Part shown: piece after piece, positions 1 to 8,678 of the stretch
Numbering within the stretch: the first letter of the stretch is position 1
Layout of the letters: each line of letters starts with the position of its first letter
DNA from: Congregibacter brevis
GTDB taxonomy: Bacteria > Pseudomonadota > Gammaproteobacteria > Pseudomonadales > Halieaceae
Assembly: GCF_045689245.1 (NCBI RefSeq)
Contig: NZ_CP136865.1
Coordinates: 930,001 to 994,000, forward strand
DNA length: 64,000 nt
Direction: 5' to 3'
Made by a program: the position numbers and the translations under genes
Notes under the pieces: model-generated
Databases searched by the model: none
What the model saw: the letters and a program-made list of their open reading frames with translations, nothing else
What the model was told of the DNA's origin: nothing

Positions 1-540
1 TGCGGGGCACACAGCGTTCACGCGAATCGCGCGAGGGGCATTTTCGATAGCGCTGGTTCTGGCGAGATAGGCGCCACCCGCTTTGCTTGCGGCGTAGACT
101 CCGGCTCCGGCATGCGCGATACCTGATCCAGCGACGGAGCCCGTATAAATAATCGACGCGCCATCGGACATATGTCCCGGAGCGTATTTCAAAGCATAAA
201 AAGCGCCTTTTAAGTTGAGGTCTACGAGTGCATGCATGCCTTGGGAATCAAAGTCTTCGATACTGCCCTCATCGTCGGCGGTGCCTGCATTGATCACTAC
301 GACAGAGAATTCGCCCAAGGTGCTTTGAGCTGCGTCGAGCATGTCTTTAACTTGCTGTTCGTCAGTCGCATCACACTTAAAAAATTGCGCACCGATCGCC
401 GCTGCGATATCCACGCCGTTTTCCCGTCTTCCCGTAATTGCAACAGTCGCCCCGTTGTCGATGAAGCTTTTCGCTACAGCTAGCCCAATGCCCGACGTGC
501 CGCCGGTAACCAGAGCAACCTTTCCCTCTAACGAATACAT
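1..540 (-). CDS. SDR family oxidoreductase, 3' part missing
   Basis: NAD(P)-dependent short-chain dehydrogenase/reductase. The first 180 codons are present and the frame runs off the left edge of the window. Visible are the cofactor motif TGGTSGIG near residues 12-19, NAG in the fourth strand region, a Ser in the YTGSVAGSG segment and the catalytic YAASK, followed by the RVNAVCPA segment typical of the family. I chose the ATG at 540 because AAGGA lies just upstream; an in-frame ATG at 558 lacks such a site. It follows the alcohol dehydrogenase by 19 nt on the same strand, so the two are probably co-transcribed and act on the same alcohol/carbonyl substrate. Substrate unknown. Confidence 0.9.
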   Translation of the reverse strand, partial: MYSLEGKVALVTGGTSGIGLAVAKSFIDNGATVAITGRRENGVDIAAAIGAQFFKCDATDEQQVKDMLDAAQSTLGEFSVVVINAGTADDEGSIEDFDSQGMHALVDLNLKGAFYALKYAPGHMSDGASIIYTGSVAGSGIAHAGAGVYAASKAGGAYLARTSAIENAPRAIRVNAVCPA

Positions 541-559
541 AGCGGTTCCTTGCGTCATT

Positions 560-1669
560 TTATTGTTGCGTCCACAGGTAGACCTTGCCGCATTGCTTGC
601 CAACCTGAATGTCGAATGCCTCGCCAGCGCGGGACATGGGGAATTCATGGGTAATCATTACATCGACCATCGCCTGTACTTTGGGATTACAGAGCGCTCT
701 CACCATACGTTCCCGATCTTTGGCGCGCACATCGTGCTGACCAAACAGCGTATGCGCTGGGTCAATCACATGATGAAGGGGACTTAGCTCAAGATGAGCG
801 CCGGGTGTGTGACCGCTAAAATTCACCTGGCCGTATTTACGCACAGCCTTCATGAGCTTCTCTTGGTAGTAAGTGACGCCGGACCCGTCGATGGCGACGT
901 CAACGCCCTGACCCTTGTAGCTAAGGGCCAGTACTTGCTCGAGCCAGTCGTCATCGTCGGGGTTGACGATATGTTCCACGCCCATGCGGCGCATTAAGTC
1001 GATGCGATAGGGGTTTCTGGCCAGAGCGATGACCGTCGCATTGCGATACAGGGCCGAGATAATGTGTCCCAGTGCGATAAAGCCAACACCGCCTACTAAT
1101 ATCGTGTCGCCCGCCTTGACGTCCATCGCCTCCTGATTGGAAAACCCCACGCCAAAAGAACAGTTAGCAGAGGCGGCGTAGCGAAAGTCCAGAGCGTCAG
1201 GAATGCGGATAAGGTTTGCTTCTGGCGCGATGCGGTAACGCTCCATAGCGAAGCCCCCCGAGGGGCTCTCATTACGGTTTTGAATGCCCTTCATGGCGCT
1301 GCCATCAACACCGCGAAGGTCCGGGTCGTTGGCGTCGCAATAGGTGGGAGACAGTGCCTGGGTACAGGCATGACAGTGGCCGCAGTGATCTCCCTGAAAC
1401 ACGATGACGCGATCACCCACAGAAAAATTGGAGCCCGGAAGCACCTCATCGACGGTACCGACACCCTCATGCCCCAGATGCTCGGGGTCATCGTGGAACT
1501 CAAAGTCGTGTTCTGACCAAATTCGCGACCCTTCAAGACAAATCGGAGCGATTTCGGTTTTGATGATCGCGTAGCCGCTCTTTATGTGTGGATAAGGGCG
1601 CTCCACAAGCTCGAATTTGCCCGGCTCGGGTATCGTCAATGCAATGTTGGTTTTGGCCGCGGGCGCCAT
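560..1669 (-). CDS. Zinc-dependent medium-chain alcohol dehydrogenase
   Basis: 369-residue MDR-superfamily dehydrogenase that would interconvert an alcohol and an aldehyde or ketone with NAD(P). The GROES-like N-terminal half carries Cys44 and GHEGVG (His67, Glu68) as probable catalytic zinc ligands, then structural-zinc cysteines 96, 99, 102 and 111. The last spacing is one residue longer than in the classical lobe. A glycine-rich Rossmann segment (VGGVGFIALG) follows. Length is normal for the family. It is the promoter-proximal gene of a pair with the SDR at 1-540 and diverges from the VOC operon at 1877. The 207-nt gap between them holds no regulatory site that I can name. Substrate unknown. 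Confidence 0.9.
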   Translation of the reverse strand: MAPAAKTNIALTIPEPGKFELVERPYPHIKSGYAIIKTEIAPICLEGSRIWSEHDFEFHDDPEHLGHEGVGTVDEVLPGSNFSVGDRVIVFQGDHCGHCHACTQALSPTYCDANDPDLRGVDGSAMKGIQNRNESPSGGFAMERYRIAPEANLIRIPDALDFRYAASANCSFGVGFSNQEAMDVKAGDTILVGGVGFIALGHIISALYRNATVIALARNPYRIDLMRRMGVEHIVNPDDDDWLEQVLALSYKGQGVDVAIDGSGVTYYQEKLMKAVRKYGQVNFSGHTPGAHLELSPLHHVIDPAHTLFGQHDVRAKDRERMVRALCNPKVQAMVDVMITHEFPMSRAGEAFDIQVGKQCGKVYLWTQQ

Positions 1670-1876
1670 AAGCTCTGATCGTTTGTTATTAGGTCACCCA
1701 TCCAGTCTAGGGATTAGCTCTGGCATGGGTAATGATATTTGTGGTTTATTGCATGATACTTTAGTCCCGAGAGGAATTGGCCGCGGATCACCTTAAAACT
1801 GTCCTCTGGGGCCATTTGCTCGAGACGCGCCCCTCACTAGTCTGGGCACACTGAGAAAAGCAACGCAGGTAGCGCT

Positions 1877-2788
1877 ATGACGAACGCACGGGATTTGAAC
1901 TACAGCCTCCATCATCTTTGTATCTACGATGATAAGCCTCGGGACAATATGTTTCCCTATCTGCGCTGGCACCACGGGATCACCAATTTCTTTTCGGGCG
2001 CCGTGTTTCATGTCACGGACGAGGGACATTCGGACTACACCTTTATGGGATGTGGTGGGCGCGCTTATCAGATCCAGATCGAGGCGCCACCGTTCCAATT
2101 CGAGTATGAGCGCAACTGGTGGCGGGATCACGGCCGGGGCTATAACCACGTTTGCTGGGTCACCTCCGATGCGCGAGCGTCTATGGATCACCTGCTCGCA
2201 AATGGCGCGACAGAGGTGATGCCCTTTGAGGAGTTTCCAACCTACGATGGCTTTGTAGTCCATGACCCCGAAGGTCGATGGATCGAGATCATGGAATACA
2301 CCGATGAGAACTTCCGCGTGCAGGAGTTTACGCATGCGCCCTCGGGGGAGTGTGGTCTGGAAATTATTGGAAACGCCGAGATCTGCGGAGATGTCGATGC
2401 CATGGTGGAGTGGTACGAACGCGTCATGGATCTTCGGGTGCTGGAAGTTTTTGAAGAGGGCGATGACAAAGTTGTTGTGATGAGCGATCGTGATTACGAC
2501 CCTGTCGCCCGCCGTAGCCTGTTCATTTTGCAAAACGCCCGGGAAGACTTCGAAAAAGTGCACATGGCTAAACATGGGCCGTACATTTCATCGATTATTT
2601 ACCAGGCCAAAGATGTGGATCGCGCCTGGGAAGACGCCCTTTGGGCCGGCATGACGGAAGTTAGAGCTCCCACTACTGACCCCCTCACCGGATTGAGAGT
2701 CGCTTATCTTGCAGAGCCCTGCGGCGGCAACGTCATCATGCTCACCGAGCACTATGCACCGGCGGCGCAGCTCGCTGCTGCAGCCTGA
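1877..2788 (+). CDS. Two-domain VOC (glyoxalase/extradiol dioxygenase fold) protein
   Basis: 303 residues forming two vicinal-oxygen-chelate modules, the architecture of extradiol ring-cleavage dioxygenases and related lyases. The N-terminal module keeps plausible metal ligands: His12/His13, His91 in YNHVCW and Glu in RWIEIME near 137-140. The C-terminal module (about residues 155-295) appears degenerate: its first strand reads GLEIIGN without His, and the equivalent of the second His is Ser in YISSIIY. In classical extradiol enzymes the metal sits in the C-terminal module, so this is probably not a standard catechol dioxygenase. First gene of an operon with a second VOC protein, an SDR and an AraC regulator. 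The reaction cannot be named from sequence. Confidence 0.8.
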   Translation: MTNARDLNYSLHHLCIYDDKPRDNMFPYLRWHHGITNFFSGAVFHVTDEGHSDYTFMGCGGRAYQIQIEAPPFQFEYERNWWRDHGRGYNHVCWVTSDARASMDHLLANGATEVMPFEEFPTYDGFVVHDPEGRWIEIMEYTDENFRVQEFTHAPSGECGLEIIGNAEICGDVDAMVEWYERVMDLRVLEVFEEGDDKVVVMSDRDYDPVARRSLFILQNAREDFEKVHMAKHGPYISSIIYQAKDVDRAWEDALWAGMTEVRAPTTDPLTGLRVAYLAEPCGGNVIMLTEHYAPAAQLAAAA

Positions 2789-2792
2789 TCCT

Positions 2793-3287
2793 ATGATTCT
2801 CGGCTTTGCCCATCCTGCGGTTGTTGTCTCGGATTTGGAGCGTTCACGGGACTTTTACAGCGCCGCCTTTGGGTTCCGGGTGTTGAGCGATGAAGGCTGG
2901 AGTGACACACCTGAGGTTGATGCTGCGATTGGTAGCGGCGACTCCCGATGTCGGGGCTACATGCTGGCAGGCCACAACTGCTTTCTTGAGATCTTTGAGT
3001 TCGAGAATCCGCAGCAGACTGGGCCTGAGCCCTCGACTTTGGGTCCCCATGAGCGAGGCCTAAGACATTTGTCTTTTTTCGTTGACGATGTAGAGGCTGA
3101 GTATGAGCGGGTATTGGCGCTGGGCGCGCAAGCTCTGGGTGCTCCGCAGAAGGCTTCAGGTATCACCGCAGTGTATCTCCGAGATCCCGATGGCAACATC
3201 ATAGAACTGTGCGAGTGTCCGACACCCGAAGAGGACCTAAGACGTCTTCCGGGCATCAAAGCATTACAGGAGTGGGCGAATGTTTGA
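2793..3287 (+). CDS. Single-domain VOC family protein
   Basis: 164-residue glyoxalase/bleomycin-resistance-type protein. The motif set is complete: His7 in the first strand (FAHPAVVVSDLERS), His in LRHLSFFVDDV and Glu in DPDGNIIELCE, which together suggest a bound divalent metal. The ATG at 2793 lies 4 nt after the stop of the preceding VOC gene and gives the usual VOC N-terminus; the open frame extends further upstream inside that gene, but that part is not VOC-like. Its stop overlaps the next SDR start by 8 nt, so translation is coupled. Likely a lyase, isomerase or dioxygenase on the pathway served by this operon; substrate unknown. Confidence 0.85.
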   Translation: MILGFAHPAVVVSDLERSRDFYSAAFGFRVLSDEGWSDTPEVDAAIGSGDSRCRGYMLAGHNCFLEIFEFENPQQTGPEPSTLGPHERGLRHLSFFVDDVEAEYERVLALGAQALGAPQKASGITAVYLRDPDGNIIELCECPTPEEDLRRLPGIKALQEWANV

Positions 3288-4050
3288 TCTAAAAGGTAAA
3301 CGCGCGTTAGTGACTGGCGCGTCCGGTGGCATTGGCTACGCCGTTGCCAGTGCCTATGCCCAGCGAGGCGCCAGCGTTGTAATTGCCGACATTACTGATG
3401 CGACGGACGCCGCAGCAGTGATTGGCGCGATCCCTGTGCACTGCGATGTCTCCAACGAAGACAGCGTGGCGGCGGCCTTTGCCCTTGCTGTGGAAAAACT
3501 CGGTGGCCTCCTAGATATCGTAGTACTCAACGCGGGAGTGGGAGACGTGGGCCCTGCATTGGCGGATACGCAGCAATCGCTTATCGACAAAGTTACCGGC
3601 ATTAATTACTGGGGCGTGGTCTATGGCTTGAAGCATGCTCCTGCGTCTATGAACGATGGGGGCTCGATCATTAGCACCTCGTCCATGGCTGCCTTTATCA
3701 ACTTGCCGGGCTCGGCGATTTACTCCGCCAGTAAAAAGGCGGTGGTGAGTCTGACCGAAATGGCGGCCCTGGAGCTAGGTAGCCGAGCCATTCGTGTTAA
3801 CTGCATTTGTCCGGGCTATACCAATACTGCGATGGGGAGTGCTGAAGAGGGCCGCGCTATCTGCGAGGCGTTCACCGCTCTGGGGCGTGCGGCGACCGTT
3901 GAGGATATGAGCGGTGTTTATGTGTTTCTTGCCGCGGAGGCCAGTCGATACATGACCGGGCAGGCGTTGAAGGTGGACGGAGGCTGGTCCTGCGGGCCCA
4001 CTACGGCCTTGCTTGAGCTCGTTACTGGTTCGGCGACGGCGCCGGGTTAG
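3280..4050 (+). CDS. SDR family NAD(P)-dependent oxidoreductase
   Basis: 256-residue classical SDR. TGASGGIG (12-19) binds the cofactor, Asp37 (VVIAD) is in the position that favours NAD, NAG is at 84-86, and the catalytic set is Ser134/135, Tyr148 and Lys152 (YSASK). The substrate loop follows PGYTNTAMG. It overlaps the VOC gene by 8 nt and is followed almost directly by the AraC regulator, so this is the third gene of a four-gene operon. Presumed alcohol/ketone oxidoreductase for the same unknown compound as the VOC enzymes. Confidence 0.93.
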   Translation: MFDLKGKRALVTGASGGIGYAVASAYAQRGASVVIADITDATDAAAVIGAIPVHCDVSNEDSVAAAFALAVEKLGGLLDIVVLNAGVGDVGPALADTQQSLIDKVTGINYWGVVYGLKHAPASMNDGGSIISTSSMAAFINLPGSAIYSASKKAVVSLTEMAALELGSRAIRVNCICPGYTNTAMGSAEEGRAICEAFTALGRAATVEDMSGVYVFLAAEASRYMTGQALKVDGGWSCGPTTALLELVTGSATAPG

Positions 4051-4054
4051 CCCC

Positions 4055-5122
4055 GTGATCGCAGAGCCCAATTACAGTTCCAGTCGTGAGGCCGAAGAGG
4101 GTCGGATTGTCGCGATCTGGTTGGAGCGACTGCGGGATACGCTGTCTGATGGTACGCAACGGCCCTTGTTTCACGAAGCGATGGAGCAGGCGGGTGTTAG
4201 TGAGGCAGCTCTTCAGACGGCGGAGGGTTTGCGGCAGAGGGACTTGGATCATGTGCTGGTCACCCTTCGCGCGAAAGTCCCCGATGTCACCCTGAGATTG
4301 TTCGATCAGGTGGAGATTCTTGATCTGGGCCTTGTCGGCTATGCCGCCATCAACAGTGACTCGGTGGGTGCAGCGATTCGTGTGATGTACCAGTATCACA
4401 GCCTCGCGTCAGATCGTTACACGGATCAACTGACCATAGAAAACGGTTTAGCTCGTATTAGTCCGACGCCGTTGCCTGGTCATGGTGATGATTTTCAGAA
4501 TATTTGCGAGGACAGTTTCAGCGGTAATTGGCGTGCCTTGAGGCTCCTGTTGGGGCCGCTTGCAGACAGCAAGGACGTGTCGCTACATCTTGAGTATCGA
4601 GAGCCTGGCTATGCGCACAGCTACTCTGAGATATTCGGCCCCAATTGTTTTTTTAATGCGGACTACACCGGTCTGGAATTTCCCGCCGCCTGGCTCGAGT
4701 ATCCCGTGCATCGGGGGAGTGGGGCGCTCTCCGAGGTCTACACGGCGATGTGTCAGCGGGTGTTGGGTCTTGGGGGCGCGGCAAAAAATCCGGCCCAGCA
4801 GGTGCGGCGACTGCTTCTTAGTCGCGCGGGTCGCGATATGCCCAGTCTTGAATCTGCCGCTCAGCAGCTACATCTGACTCCGGGGCAGCTGCGGAAACGT
4901 CTTTACCGAGAAGATACGAGCTACAAAAAAATTGTACTGGAGATCCGCATGGAGCTTGCTCGGCACTATCTCCTTGATACGGATCTCTCGGTTCAGGAAA
5001 TTGCCTATCTGCTGGACTACTCCACACCTGCGCCATTCAGTCGAGCGTTTAAACGCTATTGCGGTTTGGCGCCGGAGTATTTTCGTGCTGAAAACGCTGT
5101 TCTGCATGTTTCGACTGCCTAG
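4055..5122 (+). CDS. AraC family transcriptional regulator
   Basis: About 355 residues: an N-terminal ligand-binding region of the type found in OruR/ArgR-like AraC proteins, then a C-terminal double helix-turn-helix. The second helix pair reads SVQEIAYLLDYSTPAPFSRA followed by FKRYCGLAPEYFR, the AraC signature. I place the start at GTG 4055, 4 nt after the SDR stop; a TTG at 4013 inside the SDR gene is the longest alternative, and neither has a clear ribosome site. As the last gene of the VOC-VOC-SDR operon and next to the TonB receptor, it probably senses the operon's substrate and controls the operon, the receptor or both. Confidence 0.88.
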   Translation: MIAEPNYSSSREAEEGRIVAIWLERLRDTLSDGTQRPLFHEAMEQAGVSEAALQTAEGLRQRDLDHVLVTLRAKVPDVTLRLFDQVEILDLGLVGYAAINSDSVGAAIRVMYQYHSLASDRYTDQLTIENGLARISPTPLPGHGDDFQNICEDSFSGNWRALRLLLGPLADSKDVSLHLEYREPGYAHSYSEIFGPNCFFNADYTGLEFPAAWLEYPVHRGSGALSEVYTAMCQRVLGLGGAAKNPAQQVRRLLLSRAGRDMPSLESAAQQLHLTPGQLRKRLYREDTSYKKIVLEIRMELARHYLLDTDLSVQEIAYLLDYSTPAPFSRAFKRYCGLAPEYFRAENAVLHVSTA

Positions 5123-5234
5123 ACAGCAAGGGACACAAATGTAATTCAATGGGCCTTAAATATCATTCCGCGAAATTGGCTCTGCTTCTAGTCTTGAGTC
5201 AATGCAAAAACGACAACCCTCGGGGACATACACC

Positions 5235-7424
5235 ATGAATAGAAAAAGCACGCTATCAGTCGCCGTTGCGATGGCAAGTTTAGTCAGCGCAGATCTTGCA
5301 ATGGCCCAACTCGAAGAAGTGATCGTCACCGCGCAGAAGCGTGCCCAGAGTGCACAGGATGTGCCCTTGGCTATCAGCACCTTCGGTTCCGACGAACTTG
5401 AAGCAATGGACGCCAAGGGATTCAGATCCATTGTGCTCGCTACTCCAGGTTTGTCCGGCAGCGCCGATTCAGATACTCAGACCGTTCTCACTATCCGTGG
5501 TATCGGCACTGGTGCCTTTAGCCCCGGCGCAGACAACAGCGTTGGTACTTATTTCAACGAGGTTCCTGTGAGTCGTAACATTGGTGGTTTGGGCTACCTC
5601 GATGTTGAGCGTGTCGAAGTTGTCAAAGGACCCCAAGGCACTTTGTTTGGTCGTAACACATCATCCGGTGCGATCAGCGTAACCAACAATTTTGCATCTC
5701 TGGATGGGAATTCGGGTTCCGTACGCGCTTCAGCGGGGGACGAGGGGCAGCTACTGGTCGAGGGTATCGGCAACTATATAGTTAGTGACGAATTTGCTGT
5801 GCGCATTGCAGCTCGTCACGACGAACGCGATGGCACCTATCAAAATGGCGTGACTGGTGATGAGCTCAACGGCCGGGATCACGACCAGGTGCGTATCGGC
5901 TTTACCTGGGCGCCCACGGACGACCTTACCGTCAATGCCTATTACGAAAACTTCCAGATGAATAATCGCTGGCAGATGGTCGACAATTTTGGTGTCTGGG
6001 GTAATGACGTGTTTGCCGAGACCATCAACGTCAATGGCCAGCCGGAACAGGAAATCGATGCGGATTTTGCGGTGATCAAGGTCAATTGGGATTTCAGCGA
6101 CACGCTGTCATTGACTTCGACTACGGGCTACTACGGCAGTGACATTGTCGCGATTCCCACCGATGCGGACACCGGCGACATTCCTATCGTCGATTTTATC
6201 GAGCCTTGGGATTTGGAGCAGATTACCCAGGAATTCCGTCTCAATGGCACCGGCGATCGCGTTAACTGGTTTGTCGGCTTGAGCTATTACGAAGAAACTG
6301 CACGGGCCATCAGCTCAGTTACGATTTACGAAGACCCCGGTCTGGATGTGCTGTTTGAAGACGAGGGGCTGTGCCTTGTGGCAGAAGAATTCGGTCTTGC
6401 CTGCGGCGTGCACGTTGAAAACAGCGATGCAGAAAACAAAACCACCAGCTATGCGATTTTTGGTGATGTGACCTGGGACATCAGCGAGCGTCTGGCCCTC
6501 ACGGTGGGTGTGCGTTATACCGACGAAGAAAAGGAAATGAGTCTGAACACGCCGCTCACAGACTCCACAACCACAGCGTTGATTGGTGTCGTCACAGGCG
6601 GTGCTAACAATGCGATTTTCAACTTTACGCCCGGGACTATTCAGGATTCTGAGTCCTGGACATCTTTCGATCCTCGCGTGGCGCTGGACTACAAGCTTTC
6701 GGACGACACCTTGCTTTACGCAAGTTATGCCAAGGGCTTTAAATCTGGCGGCTTCAACCGTCAACCTACCGCCCCGGGAGCCACGTCTATCCTGGCTTTC
6801 GACCCTGAAGAGAACGATGCTTACGAAGTGGGCTTGAAAGCGGAGCTCTTCGATCGCCGCGCCCGTGTGAATGTCGCTCTCTTTATGTACGACTACACGG
6901 ATTACCAGTTGGAGACTAACGATAACGCCTCGATTCTGATTCAGAACGTCGCTGATCTCGAAACCTCCGGATTGGAAATCGATGCGACTTGGTTGATCAG
7001 CGATAGCTTCGACCTTCGCTTTACCTACGCGTATCTCGATGCAGAATTCCAGGAAGGCGTAATCATGGACGACCTTGGCGGCTCTCTCGACCTTGCGGGC
7101 AATCGAGCGCTTCGAGCACCGGAAAACACTTACTCCATAGCAGCAACCTGGAACGTAACCGACACGATCGATGCCAGAGTTGATTACGCCTACGTAGATG
7201 AGATGTTCTTCACTGCTGACAACTCCGCAGATCTTCTGGCGTCAGACTACAGTCTTGTGAATGCGCGTCTGGACTACAACAGCCCATCCGGATGGGGTGC
7301 GTCAGTCATTGGCGAGAACCTTGCTGACGAGGAGTACATCAACGCCATGATTAACTTCCTGCTGCCGATGTCAGCGCCCGGTTATGGACGGGCTATCCGT
7401 GCGGAAGTGCGTTATCAGTTTTAA
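5235..7424 (+). CDS. TonB-dependent outer-membrane receptor
   Basis: 729 residues from ATG 5235, which has GGGGA upstream. A signal peptide ends near LAMAQ, followed by a TonB-box-like LEEVIVTAQKRAQSAQDVP, the plug domain (residues about 45-160, with VERVEVVKGPQGTLFGRNT) and a beta-barrel that closes with the aromatic C-terminus EVRYQF. This subtype is common in marine and sphingomonad catabolic loci and imports hydrophobic or bulky compounds rather than only siderophores. It lies between the AraC regulator and two MFS transporters and ends in its own strong terminator, so it is a separate transcription unit. Likely uptake of the substrate degraded by the neighbouring enzymes (inference). Confidence 0.95.
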   Translation: MNRKSTLSVAVAMASLVSADLAMAQLEEVIVTAQKRAQSAQDVPLAISTFGSDELEAMDAKGFRSIVLATPGLSGSADSDTQTVLTIRGIGTGAFSPGADNSVGTYFNEVPVSRNIGGLGYLDVERVEVVKGPQGTLFGRNTSSGAISVTNNFASLDGNSGSVRASAGDEGQLLVEGIGNYIVSDEFAVRIAARHDERDGTYQNGVTGDELNGRDHDQVRIGFTWAPTDDLTVNAYYENFQMNNRWQMVDNFGVWGNDVFAETINVNGQPEQEIDADFAVIKVNWDFSDTLSLTSTTGYYGSDIVAIPTDADTGDIPIVDFIEPWDLEQITQEFRLNGTGDRVNWFVGLSYYEETARAISSVTIYEDPGLDVLFEDEGLCLVAEEFGLACGVHVENSDAENKTTSYAIFGDVTWDISERLALTVGVRYTDEEKEMSLNTPLTDSTTTALIGVVTGGANNAIFNFTPGTIQDSESWTSFDPRVALDYKLSDDTLLYASYAKGFKSGGFNRQPTAPGATSILAFDPEENDAYEVGLKAELFDRRARVNVALFMYDYTDYQLETNDNASILIQNVADLETSGLEIDATWLISDSFDLRFTYAYLDAEFQEGVIMDDLGGSLDLAGNRALRAPENTYSIAATWNVTDTIDARVDYAYVDEMFFTADNSADLLASDYSLVNARLDYNSPSGWGASVIGENLADEEYINAMINFLLPMSAPGYGRAIRAEVRYQF

Positions 7425-7461
7425 ACTCTTGTCTGTAACGTCTGATCGGTACATTTTTAAG

Positions 7462-7487
7462 GACCCGCTAGCTGCGGGTCTTTTTTT
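7462..7487 (+). terminator. Intrinsic terminator after the TonB receptor
   Basis: A perfect 7-bp stem (GACCCGC / GCGGGTC, 7462-7468 and 7474-7480) with a 5-nt loop is followed by seven T residues at 7481-7487. It stands 38 nt after the receptor stop and 30 nt before the MFS gene. Confidence 0.93.
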
Positions 7488-7517
7488 AGCTATGCTTAGT
7501 CGATACCGTTAGCGCTG

Positions 7518-8678
7518 ATGATGAAACTCCCTCAGCCCGCTGCACTTTTCGCTATTCTCATTGGTTCGCTGATGTTTCTCTATTGGCTAGTCATGCCGGT
7601 GGTGATGGGTTCTCTGGCGGATAGTCGAGGTTATGCCGAGGACTCCCTGGGGGTGCTCGCGAGTCTCTATGCCGCGGGCACGTTCATAACAACAACGTCC
7701 AGTATGCTGTGGATACAGCGCGCAAACTGGGTATGGCTTATCCGAGCAGGAGCCTTGATCAGTATTGCGGGTTTTTCTGTCGTACTTTTGGACGATAGTT
7801 TTATGGCCTTGGCGTTAGGTCACTTTGTGGCCAGCCTTGGATTGGGCATTTCTTACGCCGTAGTGATGGCCCTCCTTGGTGACGAAAAACAACCGGCGAG
7901 GGGTTACGCCTTAGTTTTTTTTCTGCAGATCGTCTTTGGGATCGCGGTGAGTACGCTGCTCACTCAGACTCTGGAACCGGTACAAATCCTGCCCACTATG
8001 GCCGCCACCATGACTGGGATTGGCCTCCTCGCTATGTTGCTGGCGGGAAGACTACCTACCTCAAGTGTAAAGCTGGCCACGCCTGAGTTGGCAGAGCTCA
8101 AGCTTCCGCGGCTTCCACCCTGGCCCATAGTGCTGGGTTTGTTAGCAATCCTGCTGGTGTTTATTGGTGATGCGGGGATCTGGATTTTTCTGGAGCGCAT
8201 TGGGCACGCCGAGCACAGCACCGAGGTGGGAGGCTTGCTGGTAAGCGTCAATCTAGCCGCGGGTGCGGTAGGGTCCCTGACCGCGGTTTTTCTCAGCGAA
8301 CGCTGGGGATATCTCTGGCCCATGGCGATTGCCATCGGCCTGTCTGTGCTCTCCGTGGCGATGTTCAGTGCTATGGGCTCCGTGTCCATATTGCTGGCGG
8401 CCTCGTTTGTTAATGGTTGGGCGTGGAATTTTGGCGCCGCTTATCGCATGGGTTTAGTGTCCAAACTGGATCGTACAGGGCGATTCACCGTGCTCATCCC
8501 GTCCATGCAAACTCTTGGAAATACCTTGGGGCCACTAATGGCAGGTATGCTCATTGTTCAGGGTGGTTACGTCGTTGCATTCATAGTGACCGCATTGCTC
8601 TGGATCGCGGCGTTTATCGCTTACTACCCCGCCTGGAGGACGTTCAAATCCCATGACTCAGTTAGCAACAACGCCTAA
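7518..8678 (+). CDS. MFS transporter (first of a tandem pair)
   Basis: 386 residues, hydrophobic along the whole length in the pattern of a 12-helix major facilitator protein of the inner membrane. There is no signal peptide; the first helix starts near residue 8. The loop between helices 2 and 3 (WIQRANWVWL) matches the same place in the next protein (WIRRWNWRWV), so the two are paralogues. The second ATG at 7521 is an equally possible start. It overlaps the next MFS gene by 26 nt, which implies coupled synthesis. The substrate is probably the compound brought in by the TonB receptor or a product of its breakdown (inference). Confidence 0.88.
   Translation: MMKLPQPAALFAILIGSLMFLYWLVMPVVMGSLADSRGYAEDSLGVLASLYAAGTFITTTSSMLWIQRANWVWLIRAGALISIAGFSVVLLDDSFMALALGHFVASLGLGISYAVVMALLGDEKQPARGYALVFFLQIVFGIAVSTLLTQTLEPVQILPTMAATMTGIGLLAMLLAGRLPTSSVKLATPELAELKLPRLPPWPIVLGLLAILLVFIGDAGIWIFLERIGHAEHSTEVGGLLVSVNLAAGAVGSLTAVFLSERWGYLWPMAIAIGLSVLSVAMFSAMGSVSILLAASFVNGWAWNFGAAYRMGLVSKLDRTGRFTVLIPSMQTLGNTLGPLMAGMLIVQGGYVVAFIVTALLWIAAFIAYYPAWRTFKSHDSVSNNA

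Noticed and set aside
1793..2575. 260-codon minus-strand open frame
   Set aside because: It is antisense to the two-domain VOC gene, which has conserved metal-binding motifs.
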